Origin: Oscillospiraceae bacterium
GTDB taxonomy: Bacteria; Bacillota; Clostridia; Oscillospirales; Oscillospiraceae
NCBI GenBank assembly: GCA_015067565.1
Contig: SVMF01000001.1
Location: 1 to 64,000 of the forward strand
Reading direction: 5' to 3'
DNA length: 64,000 bases
Shown here: positions 1 through 7,570 of the stretch, in pieces
Numbering within the stretch: position 1 is the stretch's first letter
Layout of the letters: each line of letters starts with the position of its first letter
The notes under the pieces: generated by a model
The model's input: the letters and a program-made list of their open reading frames with translations, nothing else
Told to the model about the DNA's origin: nothing
Database searches by the model: none
Program-made: the position numbers and the translations under genes

Positions 1-244
1 CACAGGTAGCCATTCCATCTTCAATGCGGATAACTTGATAGATGTCGTTAACCTGACCGGCTTTCTTTGCAACCGTGGCACCCGCCTTGACAGGCATATC
101 ATAAAGAGGGGTACATTCCGGCATATGTTCCTCAAACACCAAGCCAAACTTCTTCTGCTTTGCTAATTTATTAACTTCCTTTTGAATGCGTTCTCTTAAC
201 GCCGGATCTTGAATTTGATTGATCAAATCATTAATTGCTGCCAT
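1..244 (-). CDS. Site-specific DNA methyltransferase (adenine, type III Mod-like), N-terminal part
   Basis: Only the first 81 residues are in the window; the gene runs off the left edge. The N-terminus (MAAINDLINQ..., then LVFEEHMPECTPLYD) matches from memory the start of a family of site-specific adenine methyltransferases of the type III Mod kind, whose catalytic DPPY motif lies further in and is not visible. An SD-like GAGG precedes the ATG. It follows a small HTH gene by 5 bases on the same strand, so the two are probably one transcript. A partner restriction gene, if any, would be outside the window. Family assignment rests on the N-terminus only. Confidence 0.65.
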   Translation of the reverse strand, partial: MAAINDLINQIQDPALRERIQKEVNKLAKQKKFGLVFEEHMPECTPLYDMPVKAGATVAKKAGQVNDIYQVIRIEDGMATC

Positions 245-249
245 TTTTC

Positions 250-450
250 TTACCTCACTGAGCTGTTGCTCTTAACATATTTTCCGCTGCGAATACGCTG
301 ATCATCCGGCTTTTCCGCATCTACCGGAATAGCCCAATAAGAGCCTATCTTAACGGCTCCTGGAATACGGTCAGTACTACAAAGTGTCTGAACACGCCGG
401 ATAGAAATTCCCCATTTTTCTGCAGTTTGTTTTAGTGACAAATATTCCAT
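250..450 (-). CDS. Small helix-turn-helix DNA-binding protein
   Basis: A 66-residue protein beginning MEYLSLKQTAEKWGIS, a MerR/excisionase-type winged HTH in which the segment about residues 5-25 forms the helix-turn-helix (LKQTAEKWGISIRRVQ). The ATG at 450 is chosen over an upstream TTG because AGGAG sits 7 bases before it. It lies directly upstream of the methyltransferase and probably regulates it or assists the element; which one is inference. Proteins of this size and start are common beside such methyltransferases. Confidence 0.7.
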   Translation of the reverse strand: MEYLSLKQTAEKWGISIRRVQTLCSTDRIPGAVKIGSYWAIPVDAEKPDDQRIRSGKYVKSNSSVR

Positions 451-498
451 ACTATCGCTCCTGTTCAACTATGTAAAATGGTCAAACTATACAAGATA

Positions 499-527
499 AT
501 GATACACCAAACCACGAACAAAGTCAA
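499..527 (-). promoter_or_regulatory. Sigma-A-type promoter for the HTH-methyltransferase pair
   Basis: On the minus strand TTGACT and TATCAT are separated by exactly 17 bases, about 50 bases upstream of the HTH start codon at 450. No other gene intervenes. Confidence 0.6.
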
Positions 528-558
528 CGAACAGGCGCAAATTAGTCTCCGTTTTAAG

Positions 559-603
559 AAAAAAGCCCACACCCAAGGTGATAAATTATGGGATGTAGGC
601 TTT
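559..603 (-). terminator. Intrinsic terminator ending the left accessory operon
   Basis: On the minus strand an AAAGCC-TACA-CCC arm pairs with GGG-TGT-GGCTTT, followed by TTTTTTCTT. It sits downstream of the 650-937 gene and separates it from the HTH-methyltransferase unit. Confidence 0.7.
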
Positions 604-649
604 GCTCCAAGTTTATTTATGAAATTGGTCATAGGAATTCATTCATCAC

Positions 650-937
650 CTAGAACCAACGCTTTTTCATTTTCTGCAAAAAATCAATAGTTAGCGGATA
701 GCCAGCACTTTTCGCAATTATAGAATCGACTCCGCAATAGGGGCAAACCGCTGTACCCTTGTAATCGATTGCATTGTCGTCGATTAGCCACTCTTCAATT
801 TCGGTTGGGTCAAAAATCTGAAGGCAATAAAAACATCCACAAAGACTGTCTTGTTGCAATTGCTCCATATTATTGCTTGACGCAGAATGTGCAAGATCCT
901 CCAGTGGTGCGTCGGGAAGAATATCCTTGTGTTCCAT
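650..937 (-). CDS. Small zinc-ribbon-like cytoplasmic protein
   Basis: A 95-residue protein with two CxxC knuckles, GCFYCLQIF near residue 35 and CPYCGVDS near residue 68, spaced as in a zinc ribbon. The layout (CFYC, EIEEW, CPYCG, then a C-terminal FLQKMKKRWF) resembles a widespread family annotated only as cytoplasmic protein, often found in immunity or accessory clusters. An AAGGGAG site precedes the ATG by about 7 bases. It is the last gene of a minus-strand accessory run. Molecular function is unknown. Confidence 0.65.
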   Translation of the reverse strand: MEHKDILPDAPLEDLAHSASSNNMEQLQQDSLCGCFYCLQIFDPTEIEEWLIDDNAIDYKGTAVCPYCGVDSIIAKSAGYPLTIDFLQKMKKRWF

Positions 938-949
938 ATCTGTCTCCCT

Positions 950-1651
950 TCATTTTGTGAACGCACGTATTTTCCTGCACCGGATTTTATAAAAGCCAAT
1001 ATCAAAAACAAGGCAGTCTTTTGCCCGGAATGCCGGATAGCAGTAAAAATCCACAATATAGGTTATTTCCGGATCAACTGCGTTTACATGGACCTCAGTT
1101 ACATCATCAAAAGCAAGTGTAAGAATGACATCGTCATATTGGAGGGTCAATGACGCTTCTGACTCATTATGACTAAATGCAATTACCTTGCTATCGTGGA
1201 AAGCAAAATTAGGAAAACTGGATAGTCCCTCAATCCGTGAGTATGCCTGTTCCACACAATCTGCCGTATTGCTGATGTTTGCAAGTTCATATGAATACTG
1301 CTCGTACATATATTGAGCCGCGTCAACTTCCTTTTGGGTAGGCTGCTCTGCACTTGCCATTGCTTCTTTGTACGCGGCAATGCACGGCTTCAAATAGAAG
1401 TTTAGAATTTCATAATCCCACTGCTTATACCTTTGCTCGCAAGCCATCATATAGAGAATTCGAGCATACCACAGCGGATGTTTCTCTTGTGCTGATTCTG
1501 CCAAATGATATGCCTTCCACAAATAGTAAAAGCCTCGCTGGCCATCTCGGCTCCACTGCTTGGTGTGCTTTGGACACCACAAACAGTGTTGAGCTTCTTT
1601 ATAATCAGCAATTATGCTATCCCATATATCTTTAGTTTCGGGTGTTAGCAT
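950..1651 (-). CDS. Conserved protein of unknown function
   Basis: A 233-residue soluble protein that I do not recognise with certainty. The N-terminal half is rich in aromatic residues and helical (YYLWKAYHLAE, YMMACEQRYKQWDY); the C-terminal half looks like a beta-rich domain (LTLQYDDVILTLAFDDVTEV). No signal peptide or membrane segment is seen. A GGAGG site lies 7 bases before the ATG. It is 12 bases upstream of the zinc-ribbon gene, so the two are probably cotranslated. An immunity or accessory role is possible only from context. Confidence 0.6.
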   Translation of the reverse strand: MLTPETKDIWDSIIADYKEAQHCLWCPKHTKQWSRDGQRGFYYLWKAYHLAESAQEKHPLWYARILYMMACEQRYKQWDYEILNFYLKPCIAAYKEAMASAEQPTQKEVDAAQYMYEQYSYELANISNTADCVEQAYSRIEGLSSFPNFAFHDSKVIAFSHNESEASLTLQYDDVILTLAFDDVTEVHVNAVDPEITYIVDFYCYPAFRAKDCLVFDIGFYKIRCRKIRAFTK

Positions 1652-1686
1652 TTCAATTCCTCCAGTTTCCTTGTTCTTGACCTATC

Positions 1687-1965
1687 TTACATCCGCCGTT
1701 CTACAAACCATCGGCCGATGCTGTTGCCGGTTTGATTTGTGCTACGCTCAAAAAACAGATAGCTCTGTTTGCCCCGGATGCGGACGGTGTAACGATCACC
1801 TTGTCCACCGGCTTTCATCGCAGCAGCTTGCCGTATGTCAAGTATCCGGTCAATTTCAAATTTCTCTCCATCCTCCCAGGTTATTTCCCGGGGGATCATA
1901 ATGCCGTCTTCACGGAAGTCAGCCTTCACCGCGACATATACCTTTAAACCTTTTGATGCCTCCAT
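1687..1965 (-). CDS. Small conserved protein linked to phage/ICE repressor regions
   Basis: A 92-residue protein (MEASKGLKVYVAVKADF... ending GRWFVERRM). I recall very similar short proteins near Y-family polymerase genes in Clostridia mobile elements, with the same DGIMIPREITWEDG and AAAMKAGGQGDRYTVRI segments. The fold is probably a small beta barrel. It overlaps the end of the upstream gene by 47 bases in another frame. Function is unknown. Confidence 0.65.
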   Translation of the reverse strand: MEASKGLKVYVAVKADFREDGIMIPREITWEDGEKFEIDRILDIRQAAAMKAGGQGDRYTVRIRGKQSYLFFERSTNQTGNSIGRWFVERRM

Positions 1966-2434
1966 CGGTTCTCATCTCCCAAAATAGCGAGGCGGTTTTA
2001 TCCATCTCATCACTGTCATCATCGGGTGCATCACTAAAATTGTAGTGAGCGCCATCCTCATCCCAAGCACATAAAAAGAAGGTGCCTTCAGCGTTCAGTT
2101 CAGAGGTGAAATATAACTCCTCCGACCCATAGTCGCCCATAACAAAGTAGATAGCTCTGCACAGGCGTACACCTTCCGGTGCCGGCAATTCAACCCGGAT
2201 TACTAGGCAGGAGTCATTGCCTCGGATATACTTCCGATAATCAACCACGAAATCAGATGCCGCATACGGACACACATAATCCGGATTGGCTATTTCTAGT
2301 TTTTCATAATAGTTGCGGAGAGCGTTGCCTTTTTCTAGGATCAACAGCTTCAGCAACCGAGTTCCGTCAGAATAAAATGCTTGGGGCAAACCCTTATGCT
2401 CAACAAAGTACCGAGCTTCATATTCAAGAGCCAT
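1919..2434 (-). CDS. Unknown protein, probably accessory gene of the repressor operon
   Basis: A 171-residue protein starting MALEYEARYFVEHKG at 2434. The longer upstream reading was not used because the start overlaps the XRE gene stop, as expected for translational coupling, and a CCTCTC-complement SD (GAGAGG) is close by. It is acidic, with a run of aspartates near residue 145, and carries no motif I recognise. Confidence 0.55.
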   Translation of the reverse strand: MALEYEARYFVEHKGLPQAFYSDGTRLLKLLILEKGNALRNYYEKLEIANPDYVCPYAASDFVVDYRKYIRGNDSCLVIRVELPAPEGVRLCRAIYFVMGDYGSEELYFTSELNAEGTFFLCAWDEDGAHYNFSDAPDDDSDEMDKTASLFWEMRTDGGIKRFKGICRGEG

Positions 2435-2639
2435 GTTTGTTACCCCTCTCTGTAAAAAATTCTGCCATTGTAATGCCAAGACCGTGGCAGATCTGTTCAA
2501 TGGTGTCCACCGCAAGCTGACCGCCTCTTGCTCTGGTATTCTTTAGTGTTGAATATGGAACATCGCAAAGCATTGCCAACTTAAAAAGTGTGAGGCCTCT
2601 CTCATTCACCAAATCCGTAACTCTATCCATCGTATTCAC
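2424..2639 (-). CDS. XRE-family small transcriptional regulator
   Basis: A 71-residue single-domain HTH of the Cro/CI (XRE) type. Residues about 12-60 carry the five-helix pattern: GLTLFKLAMLCDVPYSTLKN, then a DTIEQICHGLGITMAEFF tail typical of phage regulators of this class. It overlaps the next gene by 11 bases and lies 90 bases downstream of the S24 repressor gene on the same strand. A role in the lysogenic switch is likely but not shown. Confidence 0.8.
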   Translation of the reverse strand: MNTMDRVTDLVNERGLTLFKLAMLCDVPYSTLKNTRARGGQLAVDTIEQICHGLGITMAEFFTERGNKHGS

Positions 2640-2667
2640 AACTCAAACCTCACTCTCAATAATGTGG

Positions 2668-2685
2668 TAGGGAGACCTCTCCCTA
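2668..2685. repeat. Perfect 8-bp inverted repeat upstream of the XRE gene
   Basis: TAGGGAGA-CC-TCTCCCTA lies between the S24 repressor stop and the XRE start. It has no T-tract, so it looks more like an operator than a terminator. Confidence 0.5.
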
Positions 2686-2731
2686 TGACACCTCCAATTC
2701 TACAGAATGATATGTCCAATAAATCGTACTC

Positions 2732-3553
2732 TTAAAGGACGCGACCGACAACTTGGAAACCGGCATGAGCAGAAATTTCTCTCGGCCGGTATTTTTGATT
2801 ATAAGAGATCATTACGGGCTGCATATGCACGTTGCCGTAGCTGTCGGTAAAATCATCAGCATCCGCAGAACAGGGTTCTTGTTCATGGTAAACCTTAATG
2901 TAGCCTTCGCCATCGTAAATGAAGATACCGACTTCGCCAAGAGCAACTTGTTCGCACTGCTGCACCCACACGATTTGTCCATCGTGGTAAACCGGCTCCA
3001 TACTATCACCGGATACACGCAGACCGAAATCTGCGCCATGAGGCACGGAGGACTCCGGAAAGCTAACCATCTCAAAGTTGCCTTCATCCAAGAAAGCGCC
3101 GGTGCCGGCAGATACGGCAAGGTTGCTCACGGGCATCTCGATAAATTTGATAATGTTGGTGGCGGACTGGGGCTTATAACGACCGGAGGCAATAAGATCC
3201 GCTTTGTAGGCAGCAACCTTTCTTTGCCCTTCCTCGTTCAAGTCCGGAATTTTGCCCATGCTCATAAAGAGGGAAAAATCTACATCCATCTGTAATGCCT
3301 GGGACACAGCAATTAGCTGGTAGGCGCTGAGGGCGCTCTTGCCGATCTCCCACTTGTTGATACCGGCGGGAGTGATGGAAACACCATATTCTTCTAGCAG
3401 GGTACTGAACTTCGCCAAGCTCAACCCTGCTCTTTTTCTTGCCTCTGCAATTCGCTGGCCAATGAAGTTTTCGTTTTGCTCCGTGACAGCATTGTATCCT
3501 CCAATGGTGGTGGATCGAAATTGGATTACTTGCGGCTTGTTATTGTTTGCCAT
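2732..3553 (-). CDS. LexA/CI-like phage repressor (XRE HTH plus S24 peptidase)
   Basis: A 273-residue repressor. An XRE HTH spans about residues 30-92 (IGQRIAEARKRAGLS...). The C-terminal S24 domain has the autocleavage site Ala149-Gly150 (SAGTG), catalytic Ser184 in SGDSMEP and general-base Lys220 in GYIKVYH, so RecA-stimulated self-cleavage is expected. The ATG at 3553 is preferred over the GTG 9 bases earlier because AAGGAG is 10 bases before the ATG but abuts the GTG. It is divergent from the Y-family polymerase, an arrangement typical of an SOS-inducible lysogeny switch. Confidence 0.9.
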   Translation of the reverse strand: MANNNKPQVIQFRSTTIGGYNAVTEQNENFIGQRIAEARKRAGLSLAKFSTLLEEYGVSITPAGINKWEIGKSALSAYQLIAVSQALQMDVDFSLFMSMGKIPDLNEEGQRKVAAYKADLIASGRYKPQSATNIIKFIEMPVSNLAVSAGTGAFLDEGNFEMVSFPESSVPHGADFGLRVSGDSMEPVYHDGQIVWVQQCEQVALGEVGIFIYDGEGYIKVYHEQEPCSADADDFTDSYGNVHMQPVMISYNQKYRPREISAHAGFQVVGRVL

Positions 3554-3584
3554 AAGTCGCACACTCCTTTCCGTTTATGTAAAA

Positions 3585-3613
3585 ATTATATATGGGGAAA
3601 ACACCCTTGTCAA
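3585..3613 (-). promoter_or_regulatory. Consensus promoter of the repressor gene
   Basis: On the minus strand TTGACA-17-TATAAT, a perfect sigma-A consensus, lies 30-60 bases upstream of the repressor start. The -35 is embedded in CTTGTCAAG, which recurs as CTTGACAAA at 3647-3655, so repressor operators probably overlap here. Confidence 0.85.
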
Positions 3614-3647
3614 GAACTTTATCAACTTTTGGTATATAAATGCGACC

Positions 3648-3676
3648 TTGACAAAGACAGAGGGTTGATATACTAT
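3648..3676 (+). promoter_or_regulatory. Divergent promoter of the polymerase / early operon
   Basis: TTGACA at 3648-3653 is followed after 17 bases by TACTAT (or after 15 by TATACT). It drives the Y-family polymerase gene. GTTGATA at 3664-3670 mirrors TATCAAC at 3620-3626, giving an inverted pair that could be the repressor site. Confidence 0.7.
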
Positions 3677-3708
3677 TTGCTTACACGATTTGCGAAGGAG
3701 GTGAGAAC

Positions 3709-4950
3709 GTGACCAATGACAGAGTTATCCTGCACAGCGATATGAATTCGTTTTATGCTTCTGTGGAGATGATGCTAGATCCCAGCCTCAAAGGAAAAGC
3801 TGTGGCGGTGTGTGGCGCTACCGAGGAACGCCACGGCATTGTCCTGGCAAAATCTGAACTAGCAAAGAAGGCCGGCGTGAAAACCGGAATGGTAAATTGG
3901 GAAGCCAAGCAGCGATGCCCGGAACTGATACTTGTACCGCCCCAGTACGATCAGTACCTCAAGTATTCAAAGCTTGCCCACCAAATCTACTATCGGTACA
4001 CAGATTTAGTAGAACCCTTTGGCATGGACGAATGCTGGTTGGATATGACTGGTAGTAGTGCTTACGGCACAGGGATGGAAATCGCACAGAAAATCCGTAC
4101 CGCCTGCCGTGAGGAGCTTGGCCTTACGGTCAGCATTGGCGTGTCTTTCAATAAGATATTCGCCAAGCTTGGCTCTGATATGAAAAAGCCGGATGCGGTG
4201 ACCCAAATCACGAAAGAGGACTTCCGTGAAAAGGTGTGGCCCTTGGCGGCATCCGAACTGATTTATGTAGGTCTGGCAACGGAAGCCAAACTAGCCAGTC
4301 GAGGTATCCATACAGTTGGTGAGCTTGCAGCGGTGCCTCCGGAAATATTGAGGAGCTGGTTTGGAGTAAATGGTCTGAAGCTGTGGGCGTATGCCAACGG
4401 CACGGACAAGTCTCGAGTAATGCATAAGGATTTTGTTAGCCCCGTTAAGTCAATCGGTCACGGAATCACCTGTACCGCAGACTTGGAAAACGAGGAGGAA
4501 GTATTTAGAGTGCTGTTGGAGCTTGCCCAGGATGTGGGACACCGGCTCCGTGTACACGAATTGGCTGCACAAGGCGTTCAAGTTTTTGTCCGCGGCAACG
4601 ATCTGCTCGGCGGTCAATTCCAGTGCAAACTGCCCTTTAAGACCCAGCTTCCTTCCGAAATCGCCAGTGCCGGTTTCCGCATTTTTAAGGAGCGTTACCG
4701 ATGGGGCACGAATGTGAGAGCCGTATGTATCCGGGCTATTGATTTAGTCCCACAAAGCGATACCGAGCAGTTGAGTATCTTCGTAGATACAGCCCGCCGG
4801 GATCGCAGAGCAAGATTGGAGGATGCCATAGAGGAACTTCGTGACCGTTTTGGAAAACGCGCAATTACCTATGCCACATTGTTGGGCGACCTGAAAATGC
4901 CGGATGACGGCCGACACAGCGTAAAGATGCCCGGCCTGATGTATCAGTGA
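3709..4950 (+). CDS. Y-family DNA polymerase (DinB/UmuC-like)
   Basis: A 413-residue translesion polymerase. The N-terminal palm has ILHSDMNSFYASVE with the first catalytic Asp11, and GMDECWLDMTG carries the second Asp-Glu pair near residue 103. The helix-hairpin-helix thumb (GLATEAKLASRGIHTVGELA) and little-finger domain follow, matching the length of UmuC/DinB proteins. Translation starts at GTG 3709, 7 bases after AAGGAGG. It is the first gene right of the divergent switch, so it is probably induced when the repressor is cleaved. Confidence 0.9.
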   Translation: MTNDRVILHSDMNSFYASVEMMLDPSLKGKAVAVCGATEERHGIVLAKSELAKKAGVKTGMVNWEAKQRCPELILVPPQYDQYLKYSKLAHQIYYRYTDLVEPFGMDECWLDMTGSSAYGTGMEIAQKIRTACREELGLTVSIGVSFNKIFAKLGSDMKKPDAVTQITKEDFREKVWPLAASELIYVGLATEAKLASRGIHTVGELAAVPPEILRSWFGVNGLKLWAYANGTDKSRVMHKDFVSPVKSIGHGITCTADLENEEEVFRVLLELAQDVGHRLRVHELAAQGVQVFVRGNDLLGGQFQCKLPFKTQLPSEIASAGFRIFKERYRWGTNVRAVCIRAIDLVPQSDTEQLSIFVDTARRDRRARLEDAIEELRDRFGKRAITYATLLGDLKMPDDGRHSVKMPGLMYQ

Positions 4951-5009
4951 CCGAGTATCTGCAAATTGCCACCACTTACACAAACGCTTTCCAAGGAGGG
5001 AATTTGATT

Positions 5010-5204
5010 ATGCTGATACGACAGCCCATTCGGAACAACAGAACTATTGGAGAAAAGAAGCCGAGGGTGTTCGATGCTCTCATCGATACCGAAGACGGCG
5101 AAATTTATCTGGAACTGAAATCTGCAAAGCAAAAGGAAGTTGTCCGGCTTTGCGATGTGCTTACCCAGATTGAACAGGCCAAACGACAGGCCGGTAAGAA
5201 GTAA
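5010..5204 (+). CDS. Small basic protein following the polymerase
   Basis: A 64-residue protein starting MLIRQPIRNNRTIG. AAGGAGGG ends 9 bases before this ATG, whereas an in-frame GTG at 4947 has no ribosome site, so the shorter form is preferred. The second half is a charged helix (LCDVLTQIEQAKRQAGKK). Short proteins of this type accompany phage/ICE polymerase genes in Clostridia. Function is unknown. Confidence 0.6.
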   Translation: MLIRQPIRNNRTIGEKKPRVFDALIDTEDGEIYLELKSAKQKEVVRLCDVLTQIEQAKRQAGKK

Positions 5205-5287
5205 GATACCCAGGGGGTATCCCCCGTGACAAAAGAACAGCGTTCATCTATCGAGCCCTGGCTCCTTCCGTAAGGATGAGTGACCTA

Positions 5288-5345
5288 ACTGCCGAAGTGA
5301 AGCAACGATCAGAAATGATTTGCTTTATTTCGGCAGTATTTTTTT
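5288..5345 (+). terminator. Strong intrinsic terminator after the polymerase unit
   Basis: ACTGCCGAA ... TTCGGCAGT forms a long stem extended inward by TGAAGCAA/TTGCTTTA, followed by ATTTTTTT. It separates the SOS-type unit from the sigma-like gene. Confidence 0.85.
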
Positions 5346-5349
5346 GCCC

Positions 5350-5396
5350 ATTTTCTGCTCCTGCTTCGCTTTCCAACGAAGAAAGGAACAGAAAAT
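5350..5396 (+). promoter_or_regulatory. Hairpin occluding the ribosome site of the sigma-like gene
   Basis: ATTTTCTG (5350-5357) pairs with CAGAAAAT (5389-5396), TCCT (5359-5362) with AGGA (5384-5387), and TTCG (5365-5368) with CGAA (5377-5380). The AGGA is the Shine-Dalgarno sequence and the stem ends 1 base before the ATG at 5398, so the ribosome site is buried. Confidence 0.6.
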
Positions 5397-5397
5397 T

Positions 5398-5784
5398 ATG
5401 AAAATCAAGTACGAATTTGCCAATGAGACCGTGGAAATTGAAGTGGATGAGCAATGGGGTTCCGTCCTCATTGACTTGGATCGACAGGAGTACAACAACA
5501 ATCAAACCGAGACTCGCCGTCATTGCTCATTAGATGCTATAAACCTTGATGAAAATTGGCTGCCCAGCGATGAAAATACCGAGTTGTCTGTGCTACAGCG
5601 CCTAGATAATCAGCGTCTTTATGCTGCAATAGCTCAACTCAACCCTCGGCAACAATCATTGATATGCCGAGTTTATTTTGAGGGACTCTCTTTTGCCGAT
5701 ATTGCACGGGCAGAAGGACGAGACGCTTCTGGCATAGCTAAGGCAACCGCACGCGCAGTAAAAAAATTAAAAAAATTTCTATAA
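5398..5784 (+). CDS. Small sigma-70-like factor (region 4 only)
   Basis: A 128-residue protein whose C-terminal half is a sigma region 4 HTH: about residues 75-128 hold LNPRQQSLICRVYFEGLSFADIARAEGRDASGIAKA. There is no clear region 2, so -10 melting would need another factor or the N-terminal 60 residues, which I do not recognise. The ATG at 5398 follows AAAGGA. It is preceded by a terminator and an SD-sequestering hairpin and is followed within 4 bases by the bipartite motif described at 5788. A role as an element-specific transcription activator or sigma is inferred. Confidence 0.7.
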   Translation: MKIKYEFANETVEIEVDEQWGSVLIDLDRQEYNNNQTETRRHCSLDAINLDENWLPSDENTELSVLQRLDNQRLYAAIAQLNPRQQSLICRVYFEGLSFADIARAEGRDASGIAKATARAVKKLKKFL

Positions 5785-5787
5785 AAA

Positions 5788-5822
5788 TGTCCGTTTTTTT
5801 GTTTTCTGTGACCTACCTATGA
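5788..5822 (+). promoter_or_regulatory. Bipartite promoter-like motif, copy A
   Basis: TGTCCG at 5788-5793 and GTGACCTACCTATGA beginning at 5808 are separated by a T-rich 14-base spacer. The same two blocks with the same 14-base spacer occur at 47812. Here it follows the sigma-like gene and precedes the recombination/replication operon. Confidence 0.6.
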
Positions 5823-5861
5823 AGGGCAACACAATACCACCCTTCGGAAAGGAAGAAAGAC

Positions 5862-6059
5862 ATGAAGCACAATTTAACCATCAGTGTTTCAGAGAACCCC
5901 CGACGGGGCGGCATTGTGCAGTGCCGGAACATTACCATTCGTGAAAAGTTGCTGACCTTCTTATTTGGTCCGCTGAACAAAGTCACGGTGCTTGTTCCCG
6001 GCAACACAGTCTCCACCGTCACCATCAGTGAGGCTACGGAAGGAGGTGTGAGCAAGTGA
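5862..6059 (+). CDS. Small phage protein, first gene of the replication operon
   Basis: A 65-residue protein (MKHNLTISVSENPRRGG...). It follows GGAAAGGAAG by a suitable distance and overlaps the next gene by 4 bases (GTGA). It is predicted to be beta-rich with a hydrophobic stretch LLTFLFGPLNKVTVLV. No family recognised; similar short genes often head such operons in Clostridia elements. Confidence 0.6.
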   Translation: MKHNLTISVSENPRRGGIVQCRNITIREKLLTFLFGPLNKVTVLVPGNTVSTVTISEATEGGVSK

Positions 6060-6565
6060 AACTCTACGAAGTGAATCAGCTGATTGCCGACATCTTTGAG
6101 CAACTGGTCAATCCGGAGACGGGTGAGATTATTTCCGACGAGGCACTGCTTGCCCAGTTGGACAGCTTGCAGATGGAGCGTAGCCGCATTTTGGAATACC
6201 TGGCAAAGCTGGTGCTGAACACCAGAGCAGAAGCCGCCGCTGTTAAGAACGAGGAGCTTCGGCTGCGAGAGCGCAGAGCCAAACTCGACAATAAGGTTGA
6301 CAGGCTTATGGCAATCCTCGACCGGGAATGTGCCGGTGAAAAGACAGACTGCGGAGTGGCAACCGTATGCTACCGGAAGACCACGAAGGTCGATGTAGAC
6401 GACAACCGTGCTGCTGTCTCCTGGCTCATGGAGAATGGCTACAGCTATTGCTACAAACAGGCGGAGCCGGAAGTCAGCAAGACCGAGGTCAAGAAGCTGC
6501 TCCAAAGCGGTGCAGAAGTCCCCGGCATCACCCTTGTGCAGGATCTGTCCTGCTCTCTCAGATAA
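6056..6565 (+). CDS. Siphovirus Gp157-like protein
   Basis: A 169-residue protein of the Gp157 type. The N-terminal half is a long coiled coil (about residues 5-95) and the C-terminal half has the GVATVCYRKTTKVDVDD strand pattern usual for this family. Gp157 proteins are encoded next to the single-strand annealing/recombination genes of siphophages, as here. It starts at GTG 6056, overlapping the preceding stop. The precise role of the family is not known. Confidence 0.8.
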   Translation: MKLYEVNQLIADIFEQLVNPETGEIISDEALLAQLDSLQMERSRILEYLAKLVLNTRAEAAAVKNEELRLRERRAKLDNKVDRLMAILDRECAGEKTDCGVATVCYRKTTKVDVDDNRAAVSWLMENGYSYCYKQAEPEVSKTEVKKLLQSGAEVPGITLVQDLSCSLR

Positions 6566-6577
6566 GGAGGCAACGAT

Positions 6578-7552
6578 ATGCTAAAGATTTCAAGCGGCAT
6601 TGTGAGCCGCCCGCAGAAGGTGGTTATTTACGGCGCGGAAGGCATCGGCAAATCCACCTTGGCAGCACAGTTTCCCAACCCCTTGTTCATCGACACGGAA
6701 GGCGGTACTGCCCATATGGATGTCCGCCGTATCAGCAAGCCGGAGTCCTTCGATGAGCTGATCGGCATTGTACAGGAAGTAGCTAAAGAGCCGAATATCT
6801 GCGGCACCCTCATTTTGGACACCGCCGACTGGGCAGAACAGCTGTGCATTGCCGGTATCTGCAACAAGTACAAGAAGGCCGGCATAGAGGATTTCGGCTA
6901 CGGCAAAGGCTACACCTATTTAGCTGAAGAGTTCGGTCGGCTACTGAATGCCCTGGATGCAGTAATCGCTGCCGGAATTCACGTGGTTGCCACAGCTCAC
7001 GCAAAGATGCGGAAATTTGAGCAGCCCGATGAAATGGGCGCTTATGACCGCTGGGAGATGAAGCTGTCCAAGCAGGTTGCGCCTCTGCTGAAAGAGTGGT
7101 GCGACATTCTGCTGTTCTGCAATTACAAGACCTATGTGGTCACCGCCCAGAATGAGACCAAGAAAGCCCAGGGCGGCAAGCGTGTGATGTATGCAACCCA
7201 CCATCCCTGTTGGGATGCAAAAAACAGACACGGCCTGCCGGATGAGCTGGAACTGGACTACAGCAACATTGCTCACATTTTCGGTGGCAAGAAACCTACG
7301 CCCGTGGCAGTCCCTGCCGAAAAGACCGAGCAGACCACTACGCCTACTCTGTTGGAGCAGATCCGGGCAATGATGACCGAGTCCAAGATCGTAGAGCCGG
7401 AGCTGCAGCAGATTGTAGCCCAGCGTGGTCATTTTCCCGCAAATGTTCCCGTCGAGGAATATCCCGAAGCATTTCTCAAGGGTTGGGTCATCCCCAACTG
7501 GAAGAAGATCGTTGAAACCATCGAAGCAGACCCTGATCGGCTGCCGTTCTAA
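6578..7552 (+). CDS. Sak4-like RecA-fold recombination ATPase
   Basis: A 324-residue AAA-type ATPase. Walker A is GAEGIGKST (residues 19-27), Walker B is GTLILDTADW near residue 78, and a sensor-like VVATAHAKMR follows near residue 138, the layout of the Sak4/AAA_24 single-strand annealing proteins of phages. It lies between Gp157 and DUF669, the standard recombination cassette. AAGGAGG precedes the ATG. The C-terminal 60 residues are a helical tail of unknown role. Confidence 0.85.
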   Translation: MLKISSGIVSRPQKVVIYGAEGIGKSTLAAQFPNPLFIDTEGGTAHMDVRRISKPESFDELIGIVQEVAKEPNICGTLILDTADWAEQLCIAGICNKYKKAGIEDFGYGKGYTYLAEEFGRLLNALDAVIAAGIHVVATAHAKMRKFEQPDEMGAYDRWEMKLSKQVAPLLKEWCDILLFCNYKTYVVTAQNETKKAQGGKRVMYATHHPCWDAKNRHGLPDELELDYSNIAHIFGGKKPTPVAVPAEKTEQTTTPTLLEQIRAMMTESKIVEPELQQIVAQRGHFPANVPVEEYPEAFLKGWVIPNWKKIVETIEADPDRLPF

Positions 7553-7570
7553 AATTTTGGAGGTAATGAT

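Noticed and set aside
3563..3708. Typical Firmicutes SOS box in the repressor-polymerase gap
   Set aside because: No GAAC-N4-GTTC-type sequence is present; control is more likely by the element's own S24 repressor.
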